Positions 20,351 through 33,292 of a stretch of 64,000 nucleotides of DNA are shown in pieces (position 1 is the stretch's first letter; every line of letters starts with the position of its first letter). The notes under the pieces are model-generated. The model ran no database searches. It worked only from the letters and a program-made list of their open reading frames with translations, and was not told where the DNA came from. Location: assembly GCA_026260175.1 (NCBI GenBank), contig JAKCWW010000512.1, positions 16,424 through 80,423 of the forward strand, in the 5' to 3' direction. Origin of the DNA: Reticulitermes lucifugus. Lineage: Eukaryota; Arthropoda; Insecta; Blattodea; Rhinotermitidae. Both the position numbers and the translations under genes were made by a program.

Positions 20351-23300
20351 ACTGTCTGCACCTAAAATGAGTAAGTAGAATTACGTTAGAATGAGGAATA
20401 ATAATAAGAGTTTGTCAACCTGGTTAATTAATGCTTTACTTATTATTACATCTGTCATTGACGAAGTGTGTTTTATTTGTCTATTATTTTAAAGTTTTTT
20501 GCTGGATTCAAATTACAGTAAATTAAAGTTGTCTCTATTCATACCGTGAAGGCATATTGGAGGAGTGAAAGTATTGCTACACTTATTCTAAACCTCATCT
20601 GTAGAAGGAGGTGAGTCGTCAGATTTCCTTTATGAGCTGGCCGCATTAAACCCGGGGAAAGGGTCTCCTATAAACTTTGAATAAGGGGTTGGGTGGGTTT
20701 CAGGTCCGATCTGAACCATTATTCCTTGGACCTCAAGGCCAGAGCCTAGTCATTGTATATTCAACCCCGGCTGTATGTTACTATACGAAACATTTAAAGT
20801 ACTGGTACAACATATTAACTCCTAGTGGAATCAAACTAATGTGCATGAGACAAAAAATAGTTCGTACGTCTGAGATAACACAGTATGCTTTAAAGGCTTC
20901 AAAGGGTTATTCGTTGTTGTACATCTAACAACAATCATGCCCATATAAAAGCTTGCAAATTCATTTGATTTGTAATATGCACAATGTAATTATTGATTCT
21001 TTTTTAGAAGGACCTATTGAATGAACGTTGTTATTATTTTTGGTGAATTCGCAAAGGAAATTTGCCAAGTGTGCTGAATAGAGTTTCGTACAGTAGCATG
21101 GCCACCTCTCCCTTGTCCGTCAGTTTCTTTGCATACAACTTTAAAATCTCTAAAGAGATTTGTATGAAATGTGACAATGCCCACTTTTGGCATAGTTTAT
21201 GTACATTTTCCAAGTTTTTATTAAACCCGGACAAAAATGACGGAACCCCGTGATTGCAGATTTGTTTATATTCGTTTCTGATGATATCTTGAGTATGATT
21301 ATTAATGACAAGCACGACAAAACTATTTCAAAGAAGTATTTTAGAGAAAAATGAGACCGGTACCTTCTATCAAGGATAGTTTTTTGGTCTTATTTGTTGA
21401 GAAAATTAAGAAAGGAGGAGTAGAAATATTATGCTATACGTAGATTTCCTGACTGTTTCGTTCTATAGTACCCCGGTAATTTTCTCATTCGTTCAGTAGA
21501 GTGTTGTGTTTTCCCTGAAGACAATTTTTTATTCAAGTTATGTCCGTGTAGCAGTGCTTCATAAAACTGTTACACTTTGTGAATTTATTTCTTTCTTATA
21601 GCTCAGACTCTAGGCTTACTTGCGCGCAGTCTTCACCCATACCATATAAACGTGCATCAATAGACAATTGTATGAAGCGGTGCTGCACAAAACAAGAGCC
21701 TGAAGTGACGTATCTTAATGTAGAGCGACTTTCATTTCAGAGGTGTTCAAATCATTGGCTTGCTTATGTTACCTTTTGTTTCTGTTTACTTTCGACTTTG
21801 TTGCTCTGTTGAGAGAAGTCTACCTCGTAGGGGTGATTGCTTCAGTTGGGTAAATATTTACGAAAAAGAATTTTTCTTTCCCCATTTGACGTCTCTTATT
21901 ACAGACAATGTAAAGATTTCTTGAGATTTTCTAATTTATGAACAAATAAAACGCCAGTGGGCATTTCAAAACTCGGTACATTCTATGCCTCAAGTGGTTA
22001 GATAAAGTGACAGCAAACAGCTCTATTTATTAAGTCTAAATTTATTTACTTGCGATACTAAATTGAAACACAAATTTAAATAAAATATTATCCTACGACT
22101 AATCAATTTAAAAAGAGGAGTGGTATGCACCTGTAAGAAAGCGTGGATGTATAGCTCCAATCTTTACTAACGTTTGGCATTAACTAGAGGAGAGGAATGT
22201 GGCTCACACACTGTTTAACTTCCTGGAATGGATTCCGATTTGGTCACTGGACAGCAAGCTGGTTGGGCTTAAAGATATTATATGCACACTCTGGCAAAGA
22301 GAAAAATATCCGCTGCTGTCAAACCTCGAACCCCGATTCTCGCGTCCTCGATCATATGACTCAAACAATACACGGACCAGAAAACCTGCTTTAAGCTTTA
22401 ATCGCTACATGAAACCAACAGATAACAAATATTTTTGAGTAGAACAAATGAAACCCAATTTCCTACAGTTTTAGTCGTACAGATATATTACTATTATTAC
22501 TTAATTAATATTATAATTCGTTTTATGAATGCGTTACTAATTATGGAGTCATGCAGTTTAGGTTCATGTTATGTTTATCAGAAATAGCCTCTATATTTCA
22601 CACCATCAGGAGCATACCAAGACCAACCTGATGTTTTCTACAGACTTCCTGTAGAATAGAACTGGTTTACAGTTAAGGATGTGAAATTTGCTACTTAAAA
22701 AGTCTAATTCTTAATAATTTCATGGAAGAGGAACCTTGTCTTATAAAAATTTGCTCTGGCATGTTTGTAAAAAGTGATTTCAAATGTTTAATAAACAATG
22801 CCGGAGAACGTATTACCGCAATATCAGGATGTATGAGGTTAAAATATTTGCTAATGGAATATTTTATAATTCCTAGAAACGTGTGAACTTGAGCAGGATG
22901 TCAAGCAGGTACTGTAATACTTGAATGTAAAGCGGTAAAGTATTTTGTCTTTTGTTACTTTCAGGAACGCTTACAATTTTTCTTTTTTATTACGGTAAAG
23001 CGAGAAAGCAATATCGCCCTTCGTTTCTTTAAGAATTAACTCTGTCAGTCTTCCGAAACGGCCGAAGAAGTTAATGAAACTTTTTACGATATGTTTCATT
23101 CGGCGTGCCGTCGAATCTCTTAACTTCCCAAGACACTTTATTTGACCATGCTCTCGGAAAGATATGCTGATGAACAGCAGTACTTCTTATCATCTTATTT
23201 TTTCTTCTCCTGATGCTTTTTAGCCTGAGCTGGCCTACTCTTTAAACAGCCTGTACTTTGGGAACGTCATCTCAATTTTCTTTCCGTCTTTGCTGTCGGC

Positions 23301-26300
23301 ACTCGGAGACTCCGCGAATATCAACAAAATGAAGGACGAAAGAATGACTGTCCGGCCAGCTTTGGCACTGAGAAATGTGAAATAAGGAGGAGTTCATCTG
23401 ACTAGGATTTGTGATGAGACATTGTCTCTCATATCCGTCTGGTTTCTTGCTCCTTAAATGACAGGGATCGTAAAAGGGAAACCTCATGTTAAATATACTT
23501 TTATAACGGCTACGATATAAAGCATGAAGTATCAGTTGTGCCCTTTGTCTTATCCCATTTGTTAGTAATTGTTGTGTTTTATGAGATAACAGCATTGTAT
23601 GAAAATACTCACTTATACTCGTAAATTAGTGCTCGAATTAGTAAAATTTTATTTTCTTCTAGGAGACAAAAAATTATATTGAAGTAAGCGAAAATATTAA
23701 AAAAGAAGAACGAATGAGGAAAACCATAAAGCCAATTAAGAGAAAATAAGCATTTTCTCTTTCGTAGTCTGTTTAAGTAAACACTTTTCTTTAAGTACTT
23801 CACTCCATACGATTATACCAACAGGAACAATAGAGAAGTAATTATTTTTGTTTTACTTTCGCAAAAATTTACTTCCCCTTTAACGTTCAATATAACAGAT
23901 ATGTCCCACAACGTTTGCACATTCGCTGTGTTTCTGACTTTATGAAAATAATATTTTCAAATAAATATATTTTGTGAGGTTTTAAGTTCTCAAAGTGTTT
24001 AAATTATACCGGGATCTTAAAGTCCTGTCAAATGATGAAAAGTTACCCGTTGGCAACGCCTAACGTCACAGAAAACTTTAAGCTTAAACTAATTATCCTC
24101 GGATAGTTGTTACGGTACAGCGTATCGGAATTCAATGCAAGTAGGTATTGGGGTTAATGCCTCTTCACCTCGCCGTATTGATGCTACAAATAATAGATGC
24201 TTAAAAACTGGAAATGTGACATGGCCGCTAGTGGCATCACATTTATACAAATACAGGCTATTCCAAAGAAACACAGATTTACAGGTTTTATACTTGCGTA
24301 TTTTAAACAGTGACTAATGGTGGAGTGACTGCAGTGTTTTAATTGTCCTAAAACTTCAGGTTAAATAATCATTAAGTTACAAACCTCACTGCAGACACTC
24401 TGATTTCATCCACACTTTGCAACCTGTAAATATCAAGAAAAATAACCTGTCAGTTCGCCTTGGTATAGTCTGTATAATATAAATTGATCAGTTCTTTCAG
24501 AGCTTATTGTAAATTGGCGAACGTAAGGATATGATTCTATTATAAATATATTTTTTCGTGTAAAATATGAAAGAAATTTTTAAACACGAAAATTCTACTT
24601 AGTTTCGGTAAATTTCGATAAAATTTTAAAACGGTTACTTACTGTTTGCAAGTCAGGAGATGTATCCACTGTAGATATAAATTACAAGCGACAGTACTGA
24701 TGACACCTATTTAAGGGATTTAACTTAAGAACGTTATTCACAGAGCCCAGAAATAATAACATTTCAAAATTATATGTTTCACTTAATTAAAAAGACATGG
24801 ATTTTTACTTAACGTGGTAGAGTATAGGTCTTTATACTTATCTTCTACGTAGATTGTGTCTAAGCTAGTTTATATAGGGACAAGATATATTTAGAAAATA
24901 CTGCAGATTTACGTTCAGGCAGTACTATAGCTGAAGAAGGAAATTTTAAGGGAAAGGGAGATAACTGTGAGAACAGAAGGAAAATAGAGTGAAGGAATTC
25001 AACAATAGAGATGGAAAGATCTAGTGAAAAGGTACAAGGCTATTGAAATTAAGGATGGAAATGAGACTATATTATTTCAGTTGAGAAAGATGGACAGAAA
25101 TAGGAAATTATTTATTAGGTAAGATAAAATTGCAGAAAGAAGTATGTCGAAATGGGTGCTGAAAACACTTTCCATTAGTGTCTTGCCCTCTGATTCCAAA
25201 TAAGCATCAGTTTTTACCACCCACTTTCCTAAAAACGATGTCATAATAAATATATACTCTATTTCTTTATGACAATAGAAAACTATAACTGATTATTTGA
25301 CTGCTCTTTTGTGTCTCGTATTATTACCTGACAACTTTCATGATAATTAAGTCTATCAAGAGGGAAAAAATTGTCTGATATTTCTAACAAACTCCATGAG
25401 AATTTTCTTACTACTCTATAATATTAATATTTCTGGTTTATTCAATTAAGAGACTAAAGGAGAGAGGCACACACACAGACTTGTGCCTGTGCTCGTAAGC
25501 AAGTTAACCGGAAGTATAAGAAGCGAGAGCTGCAGTAGTAGTTACGGTGTTGGTGACAGTGGCGGCAGTGACAACAGTGTAAGTTATAAATCTAAAGATG
25601 GAAAATGTGCCTATAGACTTCAGTGCCACAAGCAGAATGTGAAAGAACAAACCTCGTCTTCTATCAATTACTGACGCTGAAGAGGTTGCGTTTGCATTTA
25701 TGCGTATAAAAACTTTGTCTTGCATCCAAGTTACAGCGTTCCTGCTTGCTGAAGAGAGTTGCTAGAATTCAGTACAGATGTTGGTGTGATAACGCCGCGA
25801 CCTGTGGTTATCCTGCCTTCCACGAGCAAAGCCACCTCAATTTAGGCTCAATGGACGGATGAGGGTGAGGATTTGTGGGTTTAAAAGAGAACTCGCTACC
25901 TAATTGATCCATCTAATCGCTAGCGCAAGAGATACGGAACACATCAAAGGAAGTTGCTGGTTCATTAACCCTTACATCTTTTGATCTCCCACGGTACCCT
26001 CCATTCATTCTGTCACCTCTGTCATGTCTTGAACACATTCGCCCCTAAGCCATTCTTACTCTCACGTGCTACATTTAAGTCTTGATAATGCGGAAGATCA
26101 TTCAATGAATTTACGTTACATCTAGCAAGCATAAATACTTGGAAATTAATCCTTTATATTTAGGTCGTAAGATGTAGTCTTCTACAGTTTGTGTTACGAC
26201 GGATTTACCATACTGAAAACTACAAGATGCCTTATTCTCTTACGTTTGACCATGTATCGTGTACGTGACGACGTGATGATGTGTGAAGTGTAAATCACTG

Positions 26301-26704
26301 TGAGTTGTTGCTGGGGACGAATGCCGGATTACGCGTTGTCGCGTACTGTAAGATGGAAGGACTGAAAAATTGATAAAAATTAGTCCCTGATCTTACTGCG
26401 ATTATGCTGTCTCTTGAATTAAAGTCTTAGACACGTCATCATGTAAACTGGTGGTGAAAATATTACATTTAATAGGAAGATAGAAAGGACTGCATGTGTT
26501 ATGTGTTTTACCCTTTCCGAATTTGACTACAGTACGTGTTATAAAATTATGAAAACTGCAATTCTATGGAATTTGTATATGAAAGGGACATGAATATAAA
26601 AACATACATTCATTAAAATGTTCAGTGAATTTGACAGTAACAATGCGTCTGCGTGCGTGCAATTTTCTCAAAGCGTAACTCTCGATTACACAGATCCTGC
26701 TATG
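20351..26704. other. Long AT-rich stretch without recognisable genes
   Basis: Six kilobases with only short frames. The longest, 107 codons on the minus strand at 23272-23595, has no recognisable domain. At 22190-22345 a segment resembling old SINE or transposon sequence (TCGAACCCCGATTC, a B-box-like complement) is visible but not assignable. At 25483-25580 a Ser/Gly-rich frame precedes a donor-like AGTGTAAGT. Purine-rich sequence at 24930-25130 is open in patches but matches nothing I know. Confidence 0.4.
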
Positions 26705-26710
26705 CCCAAG

Positions 26711-26736
26711 CACACACACAGCCGCGCATGCGCGCG
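26711..26736. other. Alternating purine-pyrimidine run with a GCGCATGCGC palindrome
   Basis: CACACACACAG leads into CCGCGCATGCGCGCGG. The 12-mer CGCGCATGCGCG (26723-26734) satisfies the published NRF-1 type consensus YGCGCAYGCGCR, and the alternating run favours Z-DNA. CpG-dense sequence is rare in this window. Whether it is a regulatory site or chance in a transposon fragment cannot be told. Confidence 0.35.
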
Positions 26737-26884
26737 GGAACGAATACAGTTACATCTGTATATCTCAGTATCTCCACGGAGCAGAGTTCTCGCCGAGAAG
26801 CCGATATGTCTCCAGCGAATCAATAAATTCAAGGAATATTACCTAACCCAAAAATTCATTCCCATATTCAAAATAACCGGACTT

Positions 26885-27230
26885 TATTCCCAGTGCTAAT
26901 CTACATGAATTCGTTTCACGCCGTCCCATCCAGTTGCTTCAATATCTATTTTAATATCATTATACCATCCAGACGTAGGTCGTCTAAGCGGCTTCTTTTC
27001 TTCAGGTTTCCTTAGTAGAGCCCTGTATGCTTTTATTTCCGTTTCATGCGCTGCACATTCCGCCCTTATTGCATTCTCATCGACTTCATTGCCCTAATCA
27101 TACCTGATGAGTAGTAAAAACTACGAAGCTCCTCACTCTGCAGTTACCTCCAGGCTCCCGTTACTTCCTCCCACTTAGGTCCTAGTATTTCCTCCAGCAC
27201 CCTAATCCCAAGCACCCTCATTCAATGTCT
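26885..27230 (-). pseudogene. LINE family L1 polymerase C-terminal relic, minus strand
   Basis: The minus strand reads RVLEEILGPKWEEVTGAWR, then LQSEELRSFYYSSGMIRAMK, SMRMQ and, after frame changes, YNDIKIDIEATGWDGVKRIH. These align with IFGPKR.EVTGGWRKLHN, LYSSP.IIR.IKSRRM and DNIKMDL.EIGW.G.DWIHL of the family. Stops occur after GAWR and SMRMQ. It lacks everything N-terminal and is the only copy of this family here in minus orientation. Confidence 0.72.
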
Positions 27231-28425
27231 ATAATGATCCCAAAACTTTGGGTAAAGGTAGAAGAATTTTAGAGTAGATTAATAAGCATAACACGCGGAT
27301 TTTATTGTGAGAAGGAAAACGTAAGTGTTACGAAGTCAGTGATCTCTCCTGTAACAATACAACACGCGCACTAGGCTTATCATATTAAAAATTCAAAGTT
27401 TAAAAAATTTCGTTAATGATTACTTCCACAACTGAGGAATATAACTTATATAATAATTACTTACTCTGTGACAATATTTCTACTGTCTATGGGCAAACGT
27501 GAATTATGTGGACTTATAGTACTCGGTACAATAATAGTAGTCAATTTTCGAATATTACCAACACTGTAGGTTAGATCGTTTCTACTTTTTCAGATATATT
27601 TATTCCTCATAATTGTATAATCGTAAACTAATTCTTGTCAAAAGCAGACACACTTTTAAAATAACGACCTCTAATAAGAGATTAATTTAAAAAACAAACA
27701 CTTTCGCCTAGAAATCCTAAAATATGTTTCCTTATTTATAATACTTTGGGCCCAAAATATCTTTTGTTGTTATTTCCGCATTTGAGTACTGTAAATTCAT
27801 AAAAAGACAAAAAAAAGAGATGTGGGTTAGGTTTTTGGATTCGTATACTTACTGTCACAAGATTCAGTTCTGTGGGTCAGTGTCTTTACCAACTATTTTA
27901 AAAATCTTACACATTAATTACGATAACGGTCCTAACAATAAAATTTGTATTTGGGTTAAAAATTATTAAAACAACGAATACTCTGTAAGCTAAATTTCTC
28001 AAAATTAAACTTAATTGTTCACACTCTAGCTATTTTTGTAATTGTAGAATTTTAAATAGCATTTTATACAGAAATTGTGGTTAAATACATAATTCGTATC
28101 CTTAAGCCTGTCTTTAAATTTAGGTTACGTATTGCTGTCAACTCTGAAATTGAATGATGATTTAACACAACTGCTGATTTATTGCTTTTATGCTACACAA
28201 ATTTACTTAATACACCGAAGTGCTAGTGTACTAAGTACTTAAGCTACCTACGCTAAGTGCTGTATGTTTCGAAGGTGGATTGATATATATATATATATAT
28301 ATAGGTGTTCCTTACTGCATAAAACTGGTGCGTTTTCTATGTTTTCATTATTGATTAGAGAACATTAAATTACGAGGCTTCTAATGGCAAGAATTTTTAA
28401 CGAATACTGTGCGTATTAATTTTTC
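27231..28425. other. AT-rich unannotated sequence with a (TA)n run
   Basis: No gene is recognised. A pure TA run lies at 28283-28303. Confidence 0.5.
28283..28303. repeat. (TA)n microsatellite
   Basis: Uninterrupted alternating TA of 21 bases. Confidence 0.9.
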
Positions 28426-28890
28426 TTAGGCGCGTTCGCAAAATTGCGAAACGCGACTGATGGCTTTGTCGTGTCTCTCTGTCTGTCCGCCCGTCTGTCC
28501 GTATATATGGAAAACCTTGGCTCGCACTGGAAGGATTTTCATGAAATTTGGTCTTTGAATATTTTTCGAAACTCTGTCGAGAAAATACATATTTTTAAAA
28601 TCTGACAAGAATAACGGGTACTTTACATGAAGACGCATGGACATTTATGCTAATATCGCTCTGTGTTCTACGTAGAACGGGAAATGTTTCAGACGAAAGT
28701 TGTTGAAAACATCAAAATACACATTTTATATTCAGTAATATTTTCTCGAAATTTTGCCGTTTACGAGATAATGTGGAAGGCAGACGGGCCACAGATGATA
28801 ATGTAATAAGGAGCATGGGCTTTGAATGCTGGATAATTTAAGGCTACATACATACACTTAGAATGTGTAATACTTACTGCTTTCCACGGC
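28426..28890 (-). repeat. Interspersed repeat family D, copy 2, full length with terminal hairpin
   Basis: Read on the minus strand it starts near GCCGTGGAAAGCAGTAAGTA, passes the same blocks as copy 1 (CATTATCTCGTAAACGGCA, AAAATGTGTATTTTGATG, GTACCCGTTATTCTTGTCAG, TTTTCTCGACAGAG, CAAATTTCATGAAAATCC), then a pyrimidine/GACA-rich stretch (GACAGACAGAG), and ends with a hairpin (plus strand 28431-28455, CGCGTTCGCAA against TTGCGAAACGCG) immediately followed by CTAA. A hairpin plus CTRR end is the Helitron signature, but the expected flanking T is not present. The class is left open. Confidence 0.75.
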
Positions 28891-30172
28891 AAAAATGGTT
28901 GCGCGAACACCCCTCAGTATTATGTTATACGCACATTGCCTGTTTTGTTAATAATATGACTAAGTTGTGTGCTATGTTTAAGTGTTCACAATAACGTTTT
29001 CTATTCATGTTTTAAGACTTATGATTTAATTTTAACAACCTTTGGCACTAGCTGTTAATATAATTTCTCTTAAAATGTGTACTCTATTTGGTAAGGAATC
29101 TTCAGAATTCTTTATTCCCTTGAAGAAAACCAAATAAGTATTTACTTTTCAGAAGGAACCTCGTGTTGTTTAGTTAGAAATAAACTGGACAAATACTGTC
29201 GGTTCCAGAAGACAGTGCTCTTTATTATAGTCGATATGAAGAGTCTAGTTTCTCTAAAACAATTGTACAGTTGTGAGATATTTGTCTTCAGTTATTGTAG
29301 TAGACTGAACAAGAGAATACTGTCTGAAAACAAGTACCTTGCAGCCCATTTTCTACAGAAACTTTACACGGCTTGACTGTAATTCAGCTGTGTTTGTTGA
29401 TAAAGAAATAGTACGGAATGCCAGTCCTTTTACAGGAAACCGTCTCAAGTATTACATAGGAGAAGACTAACACACAAGGAGCGAGAATCAGATCAACGTC
29501 ACAACAGGGAAATCATTTCATGGAAGGAAAGTCTAGACGCGCTTACGTGGAATGTACTGTATACGTACGCTGCACACTGACAGCCGAATGAACGAAGTTC
29601 TAAATCCGGTGCAAACGAGAGCAGTGACACTAGCTGTTTTGGTACATGTTAGTAAGAGATTCGTAGCTTATATTCTTAAGTACCTATTATTGGGTGATAA
29701 TATCAAGGAGTTTGAGACAGGCAGAGCGTATAGCAAGCATGTAAAACTACGAAATGCATAAAAATTCTTAGTCGAAGATCCTGAAAAAGAGTTCAATTTT
29801 GTCACCTCTTTGTAGGTGACAATATAATACTAAAATACATCTTAAAGATAGGGAGTGATCTTTTATGTACTATATTTGTTTCGACTTAGAAGAAGCGAAA
29901 GTGGCGGACTGTGCCGAACACAGTAATAAGTATTGTGCTTTGTTTAAAAACGTGTTCTAGACAAGAAGACCAGCTGTAAAATCCTTAAGTCCGTAGGGCA
30001 ACTCCATGGAATTAATCCTTATGGGTTATTTGTTATCTTATCCCTTTTTAAGGGTTTTGCCGACTTCTGCCAATTTGTAACTAAATAAAAGGACAGAAAT
30101 GTAAATAATGCTTGTTGATTTAATAAACAAATGTTGCTGTAAAAGAAGTTTAAAATTGTTGTTCGGAAGACT
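28891..30172. other. AT-rich unannotated sequence
   Basis: No gene or repeat is recognised. The 69-codon frame at 29552-29761 has no identifiable product. Confidence 0.5.
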
Positions 30173-30362
30173 GAACTACAGATGTGGATGCTCGTGTTCT
30201 GATATATATTACCGACGATAAAAATTAAAAGTATATTTCGTGATAGTATCCAAAAACGATTCTCACGGAACTACAGATGTGGATGCTCGTGTTCTGATAT
30301 ATATTACCGACGATAAAAATTAAAAGTATATTTCGTGATAGTATCCAAAAACGATTCTCACG
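30173..30362. repeat. Perfect 95-bp tandem duplication
   Basis: Bases 30173-30267 (starting GAACTACAGATGTGG) are repeated without a mismatch at 30268-30362. Identity breaks at the bases immediately outside. The unit is non-coding and AT-rich. Perfect identity means a very recent slippage or replication event, or an assembly artefact. Confidence 0.95.
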
Positions 30363-33215
30363 ATGACTGAGGATAATTCAAAGTTTTAATGTATAATACT
30401 AGATAGTACACTAAGTTCATATTTATATAAATTTTTCTTTCTTATGACACGACCTAGAAAAGAATATCCCCTAATATTTACGTCAAATTCATTTTCAGTT
30501 CCATCGTGTTCAAGATATCTTCATATTTTAATAATTATCGATTGCAATTCTTGGAACTAGTCGAAGGAAATACTAAGCAGAATGCACGCCAGTTTTGTCC
30601 TGTCATGAGGTAAGGCAATCTCTAAAGGCGACACATCTTTTGTGTCTTTCCCTTTAGTTGGTTCGGCTTTCGCCTTACCTAACGAAGAGTTTCTTTCTGT
30701 AAATTTTACCAAGGTCTACATTTTCACAGTTCTTTTAAGTTCTCTGATAATTTCCATCATAGCCAGTAACACAGAACAAACGATTCGATTGACGACAAAG
30801 CACAATGATTTGTGCAATTTATATCAAAGCACTCTGGTTGTTTCAAGATAAAAAGTGCACAGCTTTAATTAACCCCCGTGAAAAAGCTTTTGAATCCACT
30901 TTTAAAAAATGCGCCTGTTAGCGGCAGAATATAGTTTTCTCTGACTTTTGTCCACGTGTTTGAAGGATTATCACAAAACTTGGAATGTGAAGAAATCCTA
31001 CATACAGTTAACGACACTATACTCGTATAAGAAGAACCGCTGCATTACTGCAATCTTCTCACGCGTATCTCGCTAAATATCTCTTTAGAAGCAGAAACCC
31101 ATCGGAAAGTACGTAGTAGAGGAAAACTGAACACACATTTTGAGATAAACACTCCTTATCACGTCATATTTTTCGCTGTAATAAGGGTATATATTTCTGT
31201 ACCCTATCACCTAATAACCTGAAGACTACTTTATTATTTTTAAGTAAGATATTCTAGGTCCTTGCTCTTTTTCTCTCTCGTTCTTATGTACTTACAGCAG
31301 CGCATTTCAAACTATGAGTCACAAATTACAGACCTGTAGCAATAACAGAGCCATCGCTCATATATATTACGCGTTTTTTACACGTTTTTGAGTTGTTAAA
31401 AGTAAGTAAACAGAAGATTCAATGTTCACTACCAGCTTAATTCCGACCAAAAAAGTAACAGAAATAGACAAGGTTTAATATCGAGCTGGAGTAACTGTTA
31501 CATCAGACACAGTTCCATTTTATTAGCTGCAGTTTTGTTTTGGCGGTTTGGGGGTGTTAAAAATATAAAGACGCATATAAATATTTGAATTACAAACACT
31601 GGTTTTATTCTTTTACCGAGTGGGTAATATACCAAGATAATACAGTTTTAGGTAGAAGTGACCAAATCATATTTTATTTTAATTTATGTATTTAGAAGTT
31701 AAAATCAAGGAAGTGGAAATCGGATTAGGAAAAGGGCGAGAATTTAATTGGGAAATGTGAGGGAGTTATTTTTCCTTTCGTCACTTTGAGGTCCCTGAAG
31801 AGTTCACAAACATGTGTGCAGCAGGCATTGTTCTGTGTTACGAGTCTTGACCAAACCCACAGGATTTCGGCTAGAATGTGTACAAAATACATACGTTTCT
31901 TTACTGAAGTAAGCCTGAGAGGTTGTCTGGGTTTCATTTTATTTTAATTATTTACGTTATTTCAATATCTTACTTCGAGGAATCCAATTTTCGTTCAGAA
32001 ACTAAGAGACCCAAAGCTTATGAATAAACTTCCGATCTTTTATAAAATCGGATTCTATTGCCGTGTTAAAAATCCGGGCACAGAAAATTGTTTACATGCA
32101 ATTTAATCAAGATCAATTCCACAAGCCCATAACGTTTAATGAACTATTTTATAAGCATAATTTCATATATGTTCGCTTCACCATTGTGATCATTTCTTTT
32201 TAGGTTTATCCACTAAAGTTTCTTTGTTATACTTTTATTAACCAGGTGTCATTACTTGTAGCCATTTGTTAACACTTCAGCAATTTAATAAGAAGATTTA
32301 AAGAAAAGTGACCACTCCAAGGACATAACATAGAAAGGAGTAAAATATTAAAGTGGGTTCATTTATTATGAATTAATTATTCTTGGACGTGTCTCTAAAA
32401 ACGCAAACCTTTCTAAGAAATTATGCAAGGCGGAACTTTTTATTTCTCCCACTATCGATTTTTTTAGTCAGTCTTCATATGAAGAACAAGAGTAAAATAC
32501 TATTACACTTTCACCATAGTTTTGTTATTGTGACGCTATACAGTATAATTTGTGAAGGCGTTAACATTGCTACCGTAGTGCTGCTTTAAAACTTAGCAGG
32601 CTTTTAGAGCTATAACTATGAGTTCAGACGAGGCATGGTGTTGAAATCAGCCCCTTGTTATTACCTTATTAATAGAGGTATTATAACCTCACATTTTCAC
32701 GATCAAGAAACCCTGGGTAATACTGCTTACCCCCACCGTCAGCCAAGGAAACACGGAAGCGCACAAAGGATGCAAGTTACACATACATATACGAGTATAT
32801 GAGGGTTTAAGATAAAGAAATGTAATACGCAACAATTGAAAGTGGTGTGATAAGACAAATATAATTTACTTACAATATGGCCCACTCAACGGCCCATTGC
32901 CGCTTTTATGAAAACAGATAAAGAAGAAGAGATGAAACCTGCCGGAAGCTGCGGGTTAAGTTACACACAAACCAAATTTTTCACATAACCACGAAGCCAG
33001 AGCAGGGAGTCTGATATGTCTCCTCATGTCATCAAATAGATTTTCAAAACAGCAAGCCGAAACGAAAATTTAGAAGAATTTGACGGTTACGGAGATCTGG
33101 CAGTATTGATACTAGGGAGTAGTGAGTGAAGGTAGCATAGTCGTGAGAGAAACAGGGCAGGGGAGACAGGGGATTACGCTGCGCAAGTCAATCTGTGTAG
33201 AGCAGCAATGTATAC

Positions 33216-33218
<3 letters not shown>
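30363..33218. other. AT-rich unannotated sequence
   Basis: No gene or repeat copy is recognised. Frames do not exceed about 70 codons. Confidence 0.5.
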
Positions 33219-33251
<33 letters not shown>

Positions 33252-33292
33252 TGCATACATGCATACATACATGCATGCATACTTACGGCGCA
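33219..33292. repeat. Compound (AT)n-(CATG/CATA)n microsatellite
   Basis: ACATATATAT... of about 28 bases passes into CATGCATACATG-type repeats ending CATACTTACGG. It creates the Tyr/Ile and His/Met/Cys repeats in a spurious 123-codon frame over this locus. Confidence 0.9.

Noticed and set aside
22190-22345. Possible SINE or transposon relic with a B-box-like complement
   Set aside because: Only one box is recognisable and the body matches none of the SINE families in the window.
24905-25160. Purine-rich stretch read as a coding relic
   Set aside because: Open patches exist but they are Lys/Glu/Arg-rich from composition and match none of the LINE families present.
25483-25674. Ser/Gly-rich ORF followed by a donor-like AGTGTAAGT
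   Set aside because: It is low-complexity sequence with no domain, and an antisense ORF of similar length covers it. Not enough to call an exon.
28426-28890. Definite Helitron call for repeat D
   Set aside because: The hairpin and CTAA end fit, but the flanking base and missing 5' TC do not, so the class was left open.
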